Source of the DNA: Oenanthe sinensis
Lineage: Eukaryota > Streptophyta > Magnoliopsida > Apiales > Apiaceae
DNA length: 64,000 nucleotides
Assembly (NCBI GenBank): GCA_028671895.1
Contig: CM053795.1
Span: forward strand, 14,591,501-14,655,500
Direction of reading: 5' to 3'
The translations under genes were made by a program, and so were the position numbers. This document shows positions 46,343 to 57,395 of the stretch, piece after piece; positions within the stretch are counted from its first letter, which is position 1; the number at the start of each line of letters is the position of its first letter. A model generated the notes under the pieces. The model worked only from the letters and a program-made list of their open reading frames with translations, did not search any database and was not told the DNA's origin.

Positions 46343-47103
46343 CTATAATTTGTTCAAGCGTGAAGTAAGGTCAATGAATGTGTCCACTGAGCACGGAATT
46401 GTGAGACCACCTGCCGGATGATTGAACCCATATTCTTCTTCAGCTTGAGTTAACAATTCTTGAAAGGCAGGCCCATTCAAGTATGAAATGGGAACCACAA
46501 ATCTACTTCTTTGCCTCTCACCGATGTAAACTACCAAGCACCCCTTTGGAATCGATGAAGTATGATCAGGATTTATTAAGAAAGATGACTGGTTAAGGAT
46601 TGGGTTAATTATCAACTGACTCACTCTTTTCAATCCAATATATCAACTGGATCACCGAAAAAATTTTGGTCTCATTTTAATCACTGTACATAAAATAAGT
46701 TACACAAAACAATTTTTTTTAAAATTCTATGACGTGGACTTGATTGGATGTGACATTGACTTATTTACAAGACAATGTGATAATAAAATAATAGAAAACA
46801 AAAGATTGAATTAGAGAAACTTATAAAAATAAAGGTTAAATTTGATTGAAAAAAGAAAATGGGTATGGAGAGACCTAAAAACCTAATGTAATACGCCTAC
46901 ATGTAAGCTGGTTGATACGTTTGCATGTTTAGTCAAAGAAAAATAAGTATAATCATTTTTCTCTATTTATCAAAATTTCAAAATTCAATAGAATGTAACT
47001 TTATTTAAAATGAGTGATGTACATGAGACCAAAAATTTATCGGTGATCCACTTGATATATTAGAATGAAAGACATTAGTAATACGAGGTATACGAATACC
47101 CAT
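46343..47103 (-). pseudogene. SAUR3, split by a MITE-like insertion
   Basis: Minus-subfamily SAUR. The 5' piece at 47103-47071 encodes MGIRIPRITNV. After an inserted element the rest resumes at about 46601 (ILNQSSFLINPDHTSSIPKG and onward) and runs normally to the stop at 46343. Substitutions compared with sisters are CLVVYIG, YLNGPAF, LLTQAEE and HPAGG. The long frame starting by TTG at 46633 begins inside the insertion and is not a native start. The TATA box is also changed (TACATAAA) and the CATGTG box reads CATGGG. Dead on three counts. Confidence 0.88.
46626..47070. mobile_element. TIR element inserted in SAUR3 (about 445 bp)
   Basis: The left end (caatccaatatatcaactgg, then atcaccgaa) and the right end (complement: cattctaatatatcaagtgg, then atcaccgat) form inverted repeats of about 80 bp that include ttttggtctcat. 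The element separates codon 11 from codon 14 or so of SAUR3. About 25 bp of extra sequence (gggttaattatcaactgact) next to the left end, and no obvious target duplication, leave the superfamily open. Confidence 0.75.
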
Positions 47104-47226
47104 GATGTTATAGATCTTTTAGAGAAGATTGCAGGGAAACTAGAGAAACGCGATGAATTGTATGTTTAAGGCTTTAGACAATTGAGCTTGTGATGAATTC
47201 TACCATATATAGTGCTCAAGTATGTG

Positions 47227-47379
47227 TTTATGTAGAACAAAAAAAACATTAAACAGTTCATCAAAATGTATATTGAGTGCCGTGGTGAAGAGGCAATAGA
47301 CACTAGCATGGGATATTCTCTTTTAATAGCTAAAAGTATTTATGACCGATAAGATGACATTTATGTGAGTTGGGAGACA
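47227..47379 (-). promoter_or_regulatory. SAUR3 promoter, decayed
   Basis: TGTCTC (minus, 47379-47374) is kept 145 bp upstream of the former TATA, now TACATAAA (47234-47227). The CATGTG box at about 47310 is changed to CATGGG. Confidence 0.55.
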
Positions 47380-48033
47380 TCAAGCCCTACTATGGCTGCT
47401 TAACCTATCTCGAGTCATTTTTTGTTCCATTTAAACTTATAATTCTCACTAAAACTTGACCCAGTATATATTTGTTGAAAAACATATACAGTCCTACATT
47501 TTTCACAAATGTGAAAGTCATATATACAAGAAAATAAAGGCATATATTTGCTGGAGATTTAACTTGGAGCATGCAGAATCACTGATATATAGCTAAACAC
47601 AGTATGAGAAATTTTATGTTTTTGGTTGACAAATTAAATCATGTGACCATGTTTTATCCACCTACAAGATAATATATTGCTTTTTCCTTCTTTTTTCCAG
47701 ATATGACATCTCTACATAATTCATAACTTGATGAAGATGTTTCATCTAATTAATCCGATGATCAGTTTCCTACGACATGATTCATCAATTCAACAAAATA
47801 AGCAGCTAATATAGGTGGAGAAAACACCATCACATGAGCACCTAACTGGTCTGTCCCGCCTAAAACTATTGACCATACAAACTTAGGAGTTTCCAGTCAT
47901 ATTATTAGTATGTCGTTCATATCAGTATTTAATACTTGTGTATACTCTCTTAGCTCCTCTGTAACCATAAAACATAAATTTAGATGAGAAAATATTAGGT
48001 CGAGATTTGTTGAACAGTAGTAGTAGGACATTA

Positions 48034-48181
48034 TGTCTCTCAACAGACATTTAAGTCCTACCGCTAGTCTTAAATATGTGGCCATTGAAAGAGAATAGCA
48101 TGTGCTGATGCCTAAAGCATCTGTGCCCCTCAATCTGCATTTTGATCAACTATTCAATACTTCCTATCTGTTCTATATAAG
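48034..48181 (+). promoter_or_regulatory. SAUR4 promoter module
   Basis: TGTCTC at 48034-48039, CATGTG at 48099-48104, and TATATAAG at 48174-48181, exactly 140 bp from core to TATA. Confidence 0.6.
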
Positions 48182-48252
48182 CACAATTGGAAACCTAACC
48201 AAATTCATCGCAAACTCAAGCATATACAATTCTCTTAGCCTTCCACCTGCAG

Positions 48253-48544
48253 AAGTCCTTGTATCCGTGTGCCTCGTATCACTAATCTGAAGCAAATTCT
48301 CAACCGGCAATTTTCCTTGACAAATCTTGATCGTATTACAAATGTCCCCAAGGGGTGCTTGGCAGTTTATGTAGGGGAGAACCAAAGAAGAAGATTTGTA
48401 GTTCCGATTTCATCCTTAAATGAGCCTACATTCCAAGACTTGTTAAGTCAGGCTGAGGAAGAATTCGGGTTTAGTCATCCCGAAGGCGGCCTCACAATTC
48501 CATGCACAGAAGACATTTTCATTGATCTATTGAATAGATTATGA
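48253..48544 (+). pseudogene. SAUR4, start codon deleted
   Basis: From GTG at 48269 the frame PRITNLKQILNRQFSLTNLD and onward is intact to TGA at 48542-48544, including PKGCLAVYVGENQRRRFVVP. Compared with SAUR5 and SAUR7, however, the sequence jumps from aagtccttg directly to tatccgtgtgcc, removing about 70 bp that include the 5' UTR end and ATG GGT. No in-frame ATG remains within the coding region, and an in-frame TAG lies upstream (tct-tag-cct). One further change, SSLNEP for SYLNEP, is seen. It is therefore probably not translated as a SAUR, though coding decay has hardly begun. Confidence 0.82.
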
Positions 48545-48844
48545 AAGATTATACATTTTTACATGCTATATATTAGATAGTATAAATGTCTTGTGAACTA
48601 GTCCAGATGTTGTAAATATTACTATCAGGCTTTTAATGTAAATCTTTTAGGCAAAGCATCATTTAACACATAGCAATTGCAGCCATCAATTTTTACATAG
48701 ATTAAATCTGTTATCAGGATTTATTCTTTTGTTTGTATTCTTTTTTTAATAAAAATAATGAAGAAAATTATTCGTTGTAAACTATATGTTTTAATAAAAA
48801 CACACAACTCTATATTAAAGAAAAAGAACTTGAGGGGATGAAAT

Positions 48845-48970
48845 GTTGTTCTGCAGAACATAACTCTAGCATAATAAAAATCTCAGTTATGATACAGATA
48901 CAGTCAATGAGCTGCTTAACAACACATTAGAAAACTTCAAGTACCCTGTCTAAAATTTTTAACATGTCAC
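48845..48970. repeat. ICP55-intron relic in SAUR4 unit
   Basis: The stretch aactctagcataataaaaat, ctcagttatgatacagatac and aatgagctgcttaacaacac matches ICP55 intron 1 (aattctggtacagcaaatga, gctacttaacaatacatc at about 33040-33075) and the clearer copy at 55340-55430. The exon 2 part has been lost. No AAA relic follows in this unit; instead the next SAUR promoter begins. Confidence 0.65.
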
Positions 48971-49945
48971 AGTATATTCCTAATTTTGCAGTGAACCACT
49001 AAATTTGCATTAGTTTGTTAATTCAGAAAACAAGAATCACATAGTCTCTGATAGATGCTTAAAAGTCCACTACAAAGTATGCAAAGCTGTTCAAAAGTGG
49101 TCATATATGTTCTTATAATTCATTACATAGAAGATAAGATCTTAGAGAAAATAATCGTCAGAACAACTACCAGGACATAGATATACTACAAGGACATAAA
49201 CATGGAAAGCCTAAGTATCATAAAAAGCAATGTAGACTAATAATTGTACCATCTAAACAAATCCCTACTATGCCTGCTTAACCTATCTCGAATCTGTTTG
49301 TCCCATTTTAACTTGTAATTCTCACTAAAACTTGACCCAGTATATATTTGTTGAAGTTCATATACAGTCCTACATTATTCACAAATGTGAAATCCATATA
49401 TACAAGAAAATAAAGTTGTATATTTGCTGCAGATTCTTAGAGCATGCAGAATCACTGATCTATAGCTAAAGAATCCTCCAAAGGTTTGAGAAATTTTATG
49501 TTTTTGGTTTATCTTAAATAGTTCTTGGTGTGGTTGACAAATTAAGTGATCATGTGACCATGTTTTATCCACCTACAAGATAATATATTGCTTTTAACTT
49601 CTTTTTTCCAGATATAACATCTCCACATAATTCAAAACTTGATGAAGATGTTTCATTTAATTAATCCGATGATCTGTTTCGTCCGACATGATTCATCAAT
49701 TCAACAAAATAACAGCTAAGATAGCTGGAGAAAACACCTTTCACATGAGCACCTAACTTGTCTGCCCGACCTAAAACTATTGGCCATATAAAACTTAGGA
49801 TTTTCCAGCCATATTATTTGTATGTCGTTCATATCAGTTTTTAATACTTGTATATACTCTCTTATTTCCTCTGTAAGCATAAAACATAAATTTAGATGAG
49901 AAAATATTAGGTCGAGATTTGTTGAAAAGAAATAGTAGGACATTA

Positions 49946-50093
49946 TGTCTCTCAACAGACATTTAAGTCCTACCGCTAGTCTTCAATATGTGGCCATTGA
50001 AAGAGAATAGCATGTGCTGATGCCTAAAGCGTCTGTGCCACTCAATCTGCAATTTGATCAACTATTCAATACTTCCTATCTGTTCTATATAAA
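49946..50093 (+). promoter_or_regulatory. SAUR5 promoter module
   Basis: TGTCTC at 49946-49951, CATGTG at 50011-50016, TATATAAA at 50086-50093. Core to TATA 140 bp; TATA to ATG 141 bp. Confidence 0.65.
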
Positions 50094-50226
50094 CACTATT
50101 GGAAACTTAACCAAATTCATCACAAACTCAAGCATATACAATTGCCTTAGCCTTCCACCTGCAAAAGTCCTTGTATTTCCATATCCCTAAAGTTTACCCT
50201 GAAAACTTTAAATCTTCTATAGCATC

Positions 50227-50514
50227 ATGGGTATCCGTGTGCCTCGTATCCCTAATCTGAAGCAAATTCTCAACCGACAATTTTCCTTGACAAATCTTGA
50301 TCGTATTACAAACGTCCCTAAGGGCTGCATGGCAGTTTATGTAGGGGAGAACCAAAGAAGAAGATTTGTAGTTCCGATTTCATACTTAAATGAGCCTACA
50401 TTCCAAGACTTGTTAAGTCAGGCCGAGGAAGAATTCGGGTTTAGTCATCCAGAAGGCGGCCTCACAATTCCATGCACAGAAGACATTTTCATTGATCTAT
50501 TGAATAGATTATGA
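50227..50514 (+). CDS. SAUR5, small auxin-up RNA protein (95 aa)
   Basis: An intact intronless plus-subfamily SAUR: MGIRVPRIPNLKQILNRQFS, then NVPKGCMAVYVGENQRRRFV, then the C-terminal half of the domain through HPEGGLTIPC to DLLNRL. It is nearly identical to SAUR7, differing mainly by P for T at residue 9. The promoter has all three conserved boxes. Role as for the family: auxin-induced growth. The short length and single exon are normal. Confidence 0.94.
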   Translation: MGIRVPRIPNLKQILNRQFSLTNLDRITNVPKGCMAVYVGENQRRRFVVPISYLNEPTFQDLLSQAEEEFGFSHPEGGLTIPCTEDIFIDLLNRL

Positions 50515-50824
50515 AAGTTTATATATTTTTACATGCTATTAGATAGTACAAATGTCTTGTGAACTAGTCCAGATGTTGTAAATATTACTTAGGCTTTTAA
50601 TGTAAATCTTTTAGGCAAAGTATCATTTCACACATAGCAATTCCAGCCATCAATTTTTATATAGATTAAATCTGTTATCAAGATTTATTCTTTTATTTGT
50701 ATTCTTTTTTTCAACAAAAATAAGGAAGAAAATTATTCGTTGTAAACTATATGTTTTAATAAAAACACACAACTCTATATTAAAGAAAAAGAACTTGAGG
50801 GGATGAAATGTTGTTCTGCAGAAC

Positions 50825-50935
50825 ACAACTCTCTATTCTAGAGTTATTAGCATAATAAAAATCTCAGTTATGATACAGATACAGTGAATGAGCTACTTAA
50901 CAACACATTAGAAAACTTCCAGTATCCTATCTAAA
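50825..50935. repeat. ICP55-intron relic in SAUR5 unit
   Basis: The stretch ctagagttattagcataata, then ctcagttatgatacagatac and gtgaatgagctacttaacaa is homologous to the other relics and to ICP55 intron 1 near 33040-33080. The exon 2 part is missing. Confidence 0.65.
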
Positions 50936-51315
50936 ATTTTAACGTCACAGTATTTTCCTAATTTTGCAGTGAACCATAAATTTGCATTAAGTTGTTAATT
51001 CAGAAAACAAGAATCACATAGTCTCTGATAGATGCTTAAAAGTCCACTACAAAGTAAGCAAAGCTGTTGAAAAGTGGTCATATATGATCTTATAGTTCAT
51101 TACATAGCAGAAAAGATCTTAGAGAAAATAATCATCAGAACAATTACCAGGACATATACATACTAAAAGCCACAAGGATATAAACATGGAAAGCTTAAGT
51201 GTCATAAAAAGCAATGTAGAATAGTTCACATAATAATTGTACCATCTAAACGAGTCCAGAATATCACTAGTGTCTTTAATAATATCGTACAAACAGATTG
51301 GGAGAAACCATTAGT

Positions 51316-52325
51316 TTACATTTTCTTGGCCTGTGAGATAAGTTCAACTCCATCAGTAGTGTTTTCACCATCAACAACACTAGTCCTTTTCCGCTTCTTA
51401 ATGTTGAGAAAATCAACGAGTCCTCCAAGACAAACATCAGCATCAACTGCCTTCATAAGTTCCTCAGCGACCACTGCAGGAGTGACTTGAACGCTTCCTA
51501 ACAGCACTTCTATCTCCCTGAAACGCCAGTGCTGATGTTTGATGTCCAGATAAGTGGAAGCTAAAATTCTGAAACCAATGATCGTACGATAAGACATGTG
51601 TATGTGCATATCCATTCATCCAGGAGGCATCAATGCATCATCAAGCATATCCTTGTTGTTGGTTGTGAAGATTATAATCCTCTCAAGTCTATGTAATTCA
51701 ACAGTCCTGTAAACTGCATGCACCAAAAAAACAAAATCAAGACATAATATCTTCATAAAAACTGAAAAACCTATTTAATTAATTAACAAGCACACAGCAA
51801 TTAGTAGATTTCTGACCATGGTCGGGTTTAGCATTCTTTGCTCGAGTCTTTCGCTCAGGCAAGTCAGCGCTACAATCAATATCTTCACACACAAGAATGG
51901 ATTGGTTTGCAGTCCCCAGAAACAATCTCCTTAATCCGCTCTCACTTGTCACATTCATGAGCTGCAAATTGTATATGTCAAATTTAAGATAATCACCGAT
52001 GGCAGCAACCAAAATCGATTTGCCTGTCCCTGGAGGCCCATACAACAAGGAGCCTCTCTTCCAAGCTCTTCGTACTCTCTTGAAAAAATTTCTTGTCTTC
52101 ACAAAAAAATTCAAGTCATCCATGAGGGCTTTCTTGTCAGTAGGCTCCATTGTTAATGTCTGGAAAGTCGATGAATGCTCTAGAGTAATCGAGTCCCAAC
52201 ACCCTGGTCCTCCATAACCGTTTGCTAGAGTGTGCAGCATCACAACTCTCTTTGCATTTTTCATAGCTTTACAGATGGTTATATACACAAATTTCTTCCC
52301 AATCTTATCCAGTATCAACTTACTT
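51316..52325 (-). pseudogene. AAA-ATPase relic C
   Basis: Same truncated start as relic B (AMKNAKRVVMLHTLANGYGG at about 52.25 kb). Exon 1 is otherwise open, with Walker A GPPGTGKSI and an intact Walker B SILVCEDIDCS. The splice donor is lost: the AAG/gtaatc of relic B is here aaatctac, so the frame reads into the intron and stops. Exon 2 has lost the WSSCGDE stretch (deletion at about 51685) and has a stop in LMPPG*MDMHIH (about 51620). The distal part, EIEVLLGSVQVTPAVVAEEL, remains readable to about 51316, where it ends ELISQAKKM. The Walker motifs are good, but the gene cannot make a complete protein. Confidence 0.85.
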
Positions 52326-52871
52326 GGTATGCTTTACGTTGACATATTTAGTTGGTTCATTTTGATGTTTTAGTAAATCAACTACATTGTCAAATGATGG
52401 TTAAAAAACTGAGTTTGATACCAGGTTCATAAGTCATAACACTAGCTCAGAGTACTACAATACTTTTGGCTTGTGTAGTATATATGTGTCTCCAGTCTCC
52501 ATATATCTCTTTCATCAACCTAAAACGGGCTATGCAGTAATTACATAAAGATAATGATCGTCACCTGAAGCAAATGATATATAGATATCAAAATGGCTGC
52601 CTGCCTCAATATATATATTAGCAATATATTTTAGGAACAAAGTTTATCTTAAGAGATTTTAGTGATTAGCTTGGGAAAAACAGGTTGAAGTGAAATAGTA
52701 GTATGAGAACAAGCGATGGTTGAAATATTCAACAGGAAAACGGGGATCAAATTATATGCTGTCTGTCTACATAATTCATATAAAAACCTCTGTTCTACAA
52801 TTTACACTCAGAAACTCATCGATTGAAAGCGGATGTGCTATACTATCTAAAAGTATATTAGTTATTTTCCG

Positions 52872-53168
52872 TTATAATTTGTTCAAGCGCGAAGTAAGGT
52901 CAATGAATGTGTCCACTGAGCAAGGAATTGTGAGACCACCTTCCGGATGATTGAACCCATATTCTTCCTCAGCTTGAATTAATAATTCTTGAAAGGCAGG
53001 CTCATTCAGGAATGAAATGGGAACCACAAATCTACTTCTTTGCCTCTCGCCAATATAAACTGCTAAGCATCCCTTTGGAATCGATGAAGTATGATCAGGA
53101 TTTATCAAGGAAGATGACCGGTTAAAGATTTGTTTAACATTAGTAATACGAGGCATACGAATACCCAT
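52872..53168 (-). CDS. SAUR6, small auxin-up RNA protein (98 aa)
   Basis: An intact minus-subfamily SAUR. I choose the ATG at 53168 (MGIRMPRITNVKQIFNRSSS), matching the shared MGIR start, rather than the in-frame codon 48 nt upstream. The domain segments are IPKGCLAVYIGERQRSRFVV, then PISFLNEPAFQELLIQAEEE, then HPEGGLTIPC and a longer tail DTFIDLTSRLNKL. The minus subfamily differs from the plus one by NPDHTSS for NLDRITN, GERQRS for GENQRR, and three extra residues. It is divergent to SAUR7, with a 1.23-kb shared intergenic region. Confidence 0.94.
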   Translation of the reverse strand: MGIRMPRITNVKQIFNRSSSLINPDHTSSIPKGCLAVYIGERQRSRFVVPISFLNEPAFQELLIQAEEEYGFNHPEGGLTIPCSVDTFIDLTSRLNKL

Positions 53169-53283
53169 GATGCTATAGATCTTTCTGAAGATTTCAGGGA
53201 ATCTAGAGAAACACAAGGACTTGTATGTTTAAGGCTTTAGACAATTGAGCTTGTGATGAATTCTACTAGTGCTTAATTGTGTG

Positions 53284-53431
53284 TTTATATAGAACAAACA
53301 AAACATTAAACTGTTCATCAAAATGTATATTGAGTGGCAAAGAGGCAATAGGCACTAGCATGTGATATTCTCTTTCAATAGCTACAAGTATTTATGACCC
53401 ATAAGATGACATTTATGTGAGTTGGGAGACA
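53284..53431 (-). promoter_or_regulatory. SAUR6 promoter module
   Basis: Minus-strand TGTCTC (53431-53426), the CATGTG/CACATG box (53364-53359) and TATATAAA (53291-53284). Core to TATA is exactly 140 bp, as in the plus-strand genes; the TATA-ATG distance is 123 bp. Confidence 0.65.
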
Positions 53432-54117
53432 TCAAGCCCTACTATATGTTTGCTTTACCAATTCCGAATCAATATTTTTCCCATTTAAACTTATAAATTT
53501 CTCACTAAAACTTAACCTAGTATATATTTGTTGACAAACGTATGGTGTCCTACATTTTCATATAAACAAGAAAATAGTGGTGTATCTGTGCTGCAGATTT
53601 AACTTGGAGCATGCAGAATTACTGATCTATAGCTAAAGACTCTCCAAATGTTTTTCTGACAGGCAGTATGAGAAATTTTATGCTTTTGGTTTATCTTAAA
53701 TAGTTCTTGGTGTGGTTGACAAATTAAGTGATCATGTGACCATGTTTTATCCACCTACAAGATAATATATTGCTTTTACCTTCTTTTTTCCAGATATGAC
53801 ATCTCCACATAATTCATAACTTGATGAAGATGTTTCATCTAATTAATCTGATGATCTGTGTCGTCTGACATGATTCATCAATTCAACAAAATAAGCAGCT
53901 AATTAGATAGCTGGAGAAAACACCGTCACATGAGCACCTAACTTGTCTGTCCCGCCTAAAACTATTGACCATACAAACTTGAGAGTTTCCAGCCATAGTA
54001 TTTGTATGTCGTTCAAATCGGTATTTAATACTTGTATATCCTCGGTAAGAATAAAACATAAATTTAGATGAGTAAATATTAGGCCGAGACTTGTTGAACT
54101 GTAGTAGTAGGACATTA

Positions 54118-54265
54118 TGTCTCTCAACAGACAATTAAGTCCTATCGCTAGTCTTAAATATGTGGCCATTGTAAGAGAATAGCATGTGTTGATGCCTAAA
54201 GCATCTGTGCCACTCAATCTGCATTTTGATCAACTATTCAATACTTCCTATCTGTTCTATATAAA
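54118..54265 (+). promoter_or_regulatory. SAUR7 promoter module
   Basis: TGTCTC at 54118-54123, CATGTG at 54183-54188, TATATAAA at 54258-54265; 140 bp core to TATA. Confidence 0.65.
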
Positions 54266-54399
54266 CACAATTTGAAACCTAACCAAATTCATCACAAACT
54301 CAAGCATATACAATTCTCTTAGCCTTCCACCTGCAGAAGTCCTTGTATTTCCATATCCCTAAAGTTTACCCTGAAAACTTTAAAATCTTCTATAGCGTC

Positions 54400-54687
54400 A
54401 TGGGTATCCGTGTGCCTCGTATCACTAATCTGAAGCAAATTCTCAACCGACAATTTTCCTTGACAAATCTTGATCGTATTACAAATGTCCCTAAGGGGTG
54501 CATGGCAGTTTATGTAGGGGAGAACCAAAGAAGAAGATTTGTAGTTCCGATTTCATACTTAAATGAGCCTACATTCCAAGACTTGTTAAGTCAGGCCGAG
54601 GAAGAATTCGGGTTTAGTCATCCAGAAGGCGGCCTCACAATTCCATGCACAGAAGACATTTTCATTGATCTATTGAATAGATTATGA
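54400..54687 (+). CDS. SAUR7, small auxin-up RNA protein (95 aa)
   Basis: An intact intronless plus-subfamily SAUR: MGIRVPRITNLKQILNRQFS, NVPKGCMAVYVGENQRRRFV, HPEGGLTIPC, ending DIFIDLLNRL. The start at 54400 aligns with all sister genes; the longer upstream frame uses no sister-supported ATG. It is almost identical to SAUR5, indicating recent duplication or gene conversion. It is divergently paired with SAUR6. Confidence 0.94.
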   Translation: MGIRVPRITNLKQILNRQFSLTNLDRITNVPKGCMAVYVGENQRRRFVVPISYLNEPTFQDLLSQAEEEFGFSHPEGGLTIPCTEDIFIDLLNRL

Positions 54688-55189
54688 AAGATTATACATT
54701 TTTACATGCTATTAGATAGTACAAATGTCTTGTGAACTAGTCCAGATGTTGTAAATATTACTATCAGGCTTTTAATGTGAATCTTTTAGGCAAAGCATCA
54801 ATTAACACATAGCAATTCCAGGCATCAATTTTTACATGGATTAAATCTGTTATCAAGATTTATTCTTTGTTTGTATTCTTTTTTTGCAGCAGAAATAATG
54901 AAGAAATTATTCGTTTAAATCTATATGTTTTTATAAAATACACACAATGATATATTAAAGAAACAGAACTTTAGGGAATGAAATGCTGCTTTGCAGAACA
55001 TAGTTATAATGTTAAAATACATATATTAGAATGTATATCTCTCTTTTTTTTTTGACAAGGTATATCTCTATATTGAAGAATATCAAACAAAAATGTAGAG
55101 TTTCAAATTTGATGCAAAAATATTCATTTAGTTTTAAATATTACAAAATCTAAGAAGGTGGCGTCATAATTCCATGAAAAGAAGACATA

Positions 55190-55445
55190 AGAGTATAACT
55201 ACGAAGCAGAGCTTACCTATAGATAATAGAAAAACCAGAGGCACGAGTAGAGCAATACATGTGGATTAGCAGCAGCAGTTGGCCGCCCAATACCGCGAGA
55301 GGTCTTCATAGAATGTAACTGTCCTTCTACTACCTATAACTCCAAAATCTAGAGTTATTAGCATAATAAAAATCTCAATTCTGATACAGATACAGCGAAT
55401 GAGCTACTTAACAACACATTAGAAAACTTCCAGTACCCTGTCAAA
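55190..55445. pseudogene. ICP55 fragment (intron 2-exon 2-intron 1) in SAUR7 unit
   Basis: The clearest of the relics. The plus-strand sequence cttacctataga, cgagtagagcaatacatgtg, cagcagcagttggcc and ctactacctataactcc matches ICP55 32865-33010 in order, covering the end of exon 2 (its CAT/gtaatg donor region), the exon, and its acceptor side. It then continues as intron 1 (tctgatacagatacagcgaa, tgagctacttaacaacacat) to match 33040-33090. Orientation relative to the window is the same as in ICP55. It is a non-coding gene fragment about 22 kb from its source. Confidence 0.8.
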
Positions 55446-55794
55446 TTTTTAACATGTCACGGTATTTTTCTAATTTTTCAGTGAACCACTAAATTTGCAT
55501 TAGTTTGTTAACTCAGAAGAATCACATAGTCTCTGATAGATGCTTAAAAGTGCAGTGCAAAGTATGCAAAGCTGTGGAAAAGTGGTCATGTTCTTACAAT
55601 TCATTACATAGAAGATAAGATCTTAGAGCAAATAATCATCAGAACAACTACAAGGAAAGACATGAAAAACCTCAGTGTCATAAAAAGCAATGTGCAGATT
55701 AGTTCACAAAATAATTATACCATCTAAACGTGTCCAGAATATCATTAGTGTCTTTAATGATATTGTGCAAACAGATCAGTAGCAACCATTAGTT

Positions 55795-56098
55795 CTCATT
55801 TTCTTGGCTTGTAGGTAAGTTCAACTCCATCAGGAATGTTTTCACCATCAAGAACACTAGTCCTTCTCCACTTCTTGTTGAGAAAATCATCAAGTCCTCC
55901 AAGACAAACATCAGCATCTATTCCATGCCCTTCCTACTTTCTTAAAAAAATTTCTTTCTTCACAAACAAATTAAGGCTTTCTTCTCAGTAGGCGCCATTA
56001 CCATTGTCTTGAAAGTCGACGAATGCTAATCGAGTCCCAACTCCCTGCTCCTCCATAACTCTTTGCATCACAACTCTTTGCATTTTTCATAGCTTTAT
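55795..56098 (-). pseudogene. AAA-ATPase relic D, proximal part
   Basis: Highly decayed. The C-terminal part (leading to agtcctccaagacaaacatc at about 55905) is joined at about 55921 directly to the exon 1 region cgcccttcc/tttcttaaaaaa. About 600 bp, including Walker A, Walker B and the intron, have therefore been deleted. The rest (tgaaagtcgacgaatgct, cttgcatttttcatagcttta) matches relics B and C up to the insertion point at 56098. Confidence 0.75.
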
Positions 56099-57395
56099 TG
56101 TAATATACCGTATTTTTTTTAGATTAATAAAATATATTAATAATAATATTTGGTTAAAATTTGATAGGGATCCGAAATTAGAATTAGAATAATGTGGGTC
56201 GGATTTGATTCTAGGAGGTTTTGTTTTAGGATTTTAAAACTCTATTCTCAGTTGTAAATCTCTCTCATACAAATTTTTATTCTTTTCTTCGTTCTTTGTT
56301 ATTAAAATTCGTAGAATTTTTCATACACAATTTAGTTGTCTTGTAAAATTCGTAGTAAATTCATCGTAAGTCGGAATTCGTTGATTCTGGATTTTTCAGA
56401 AATATTTTTTCGTTTTCTACGACTTTCATGTTATAAGTTTTTTCAGAAAACATCATTTAGAGGGTCAAAAAGGTTAAACATAGATCTGAACAGATTCAGA
56501 ATTACGGGGATGTTCGAGGTTTGAGATGCATTATTTTTGTTTGGGTGCAAGGGATTGATTATTGAATATGTGTTTAAGGATGGTGCAGATCCTTGAATTT
56601 CTGAAGTGTTATATGCAATATATGATTTAGTCGGCTCGGAGGTAAGTGCCTTTTGACTTACTTTTATTTTCGAAAAAAAATTTGATACTGTGAATTTCGA
56701 TTTCGTATAAAATATAAGAATATTGTTTTCGAACTGCATAAGATATAAGATATGAGATATGCATAAGATATAAGATATGAGATATGAGAATCTTTGAAAC
56801 ACAGTCTCTACGTTTCGAACCCGTTCGTAATTTATGTTATAGTTCCAGAACTAGTCTTAGATACTCTTATTAGGGGCACAAGTGTGCACTCTTAGATACC
56901 TCATAAGGGTGCGTGATTATTGAACTTTAGATCCCGTCCACTGGGAAAATGTGGTAAAGAATAAGAATAAGATGCCGGTCACTGACAAAGTGTGACCGTA
57001 GAATAAGACTGTGAAATTTTATAAGATTATCGTATTGTTTTTAATAAAGGATTTTTGAATTATAAAACTATGGGTTAGATTGTTTTTCTCAAATTGTTTT
57101 CAAGACTTATATTATTTTTGAAGGAAATTATTTTATTAAAACACCCACTGATTTTTAAAAATATTTGTAAGTTGATTGTTACTTGCTAGTCTGTGTGGCT
57201 CATTACTTATAATTTTCAGGTTCGATATAAGAGGAAGATGAAGTACATTGGATTTCAAGAATCTTAGATTTGGAGTAGATGAGTTGTTGATTTGTCATTG
57301 TTAGTTGCGCTTTTGTAATAGAGTTTTTGGATTAATAAATATAATTGTTTTAGATTTTATAAGATTAATAGCCCGAAAAAGGGCGGACTGTTACA
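56099..57395. mobile_element. Solo LTR (1,297 bp) inserted in AAA relic D
   Basis: It starts TGTAATATACCG and ends AAAGGGCGGACTGTTACA, the style of Ty3/gypsy LTRs in plants. It is flanked by TTTAT (56094-56098) and TTTAC (57396-57400), a 5-bp target duplication with one mismatch. Relic C shows the empty site as ctttacagatgg. No internal retroelement coding is present, so it is a solo LTR left by recombination. Inside is a short tandem repeat (ataagatatgagatatg, about 56745-56785). Confidence 0.85.

Noticed and set aside
46343..46633. A 96-residue SAUR starting MKRVSQLIINP
   Set aside because: The frame begins by TTG inside the inserted element; the native start lies at 47103.
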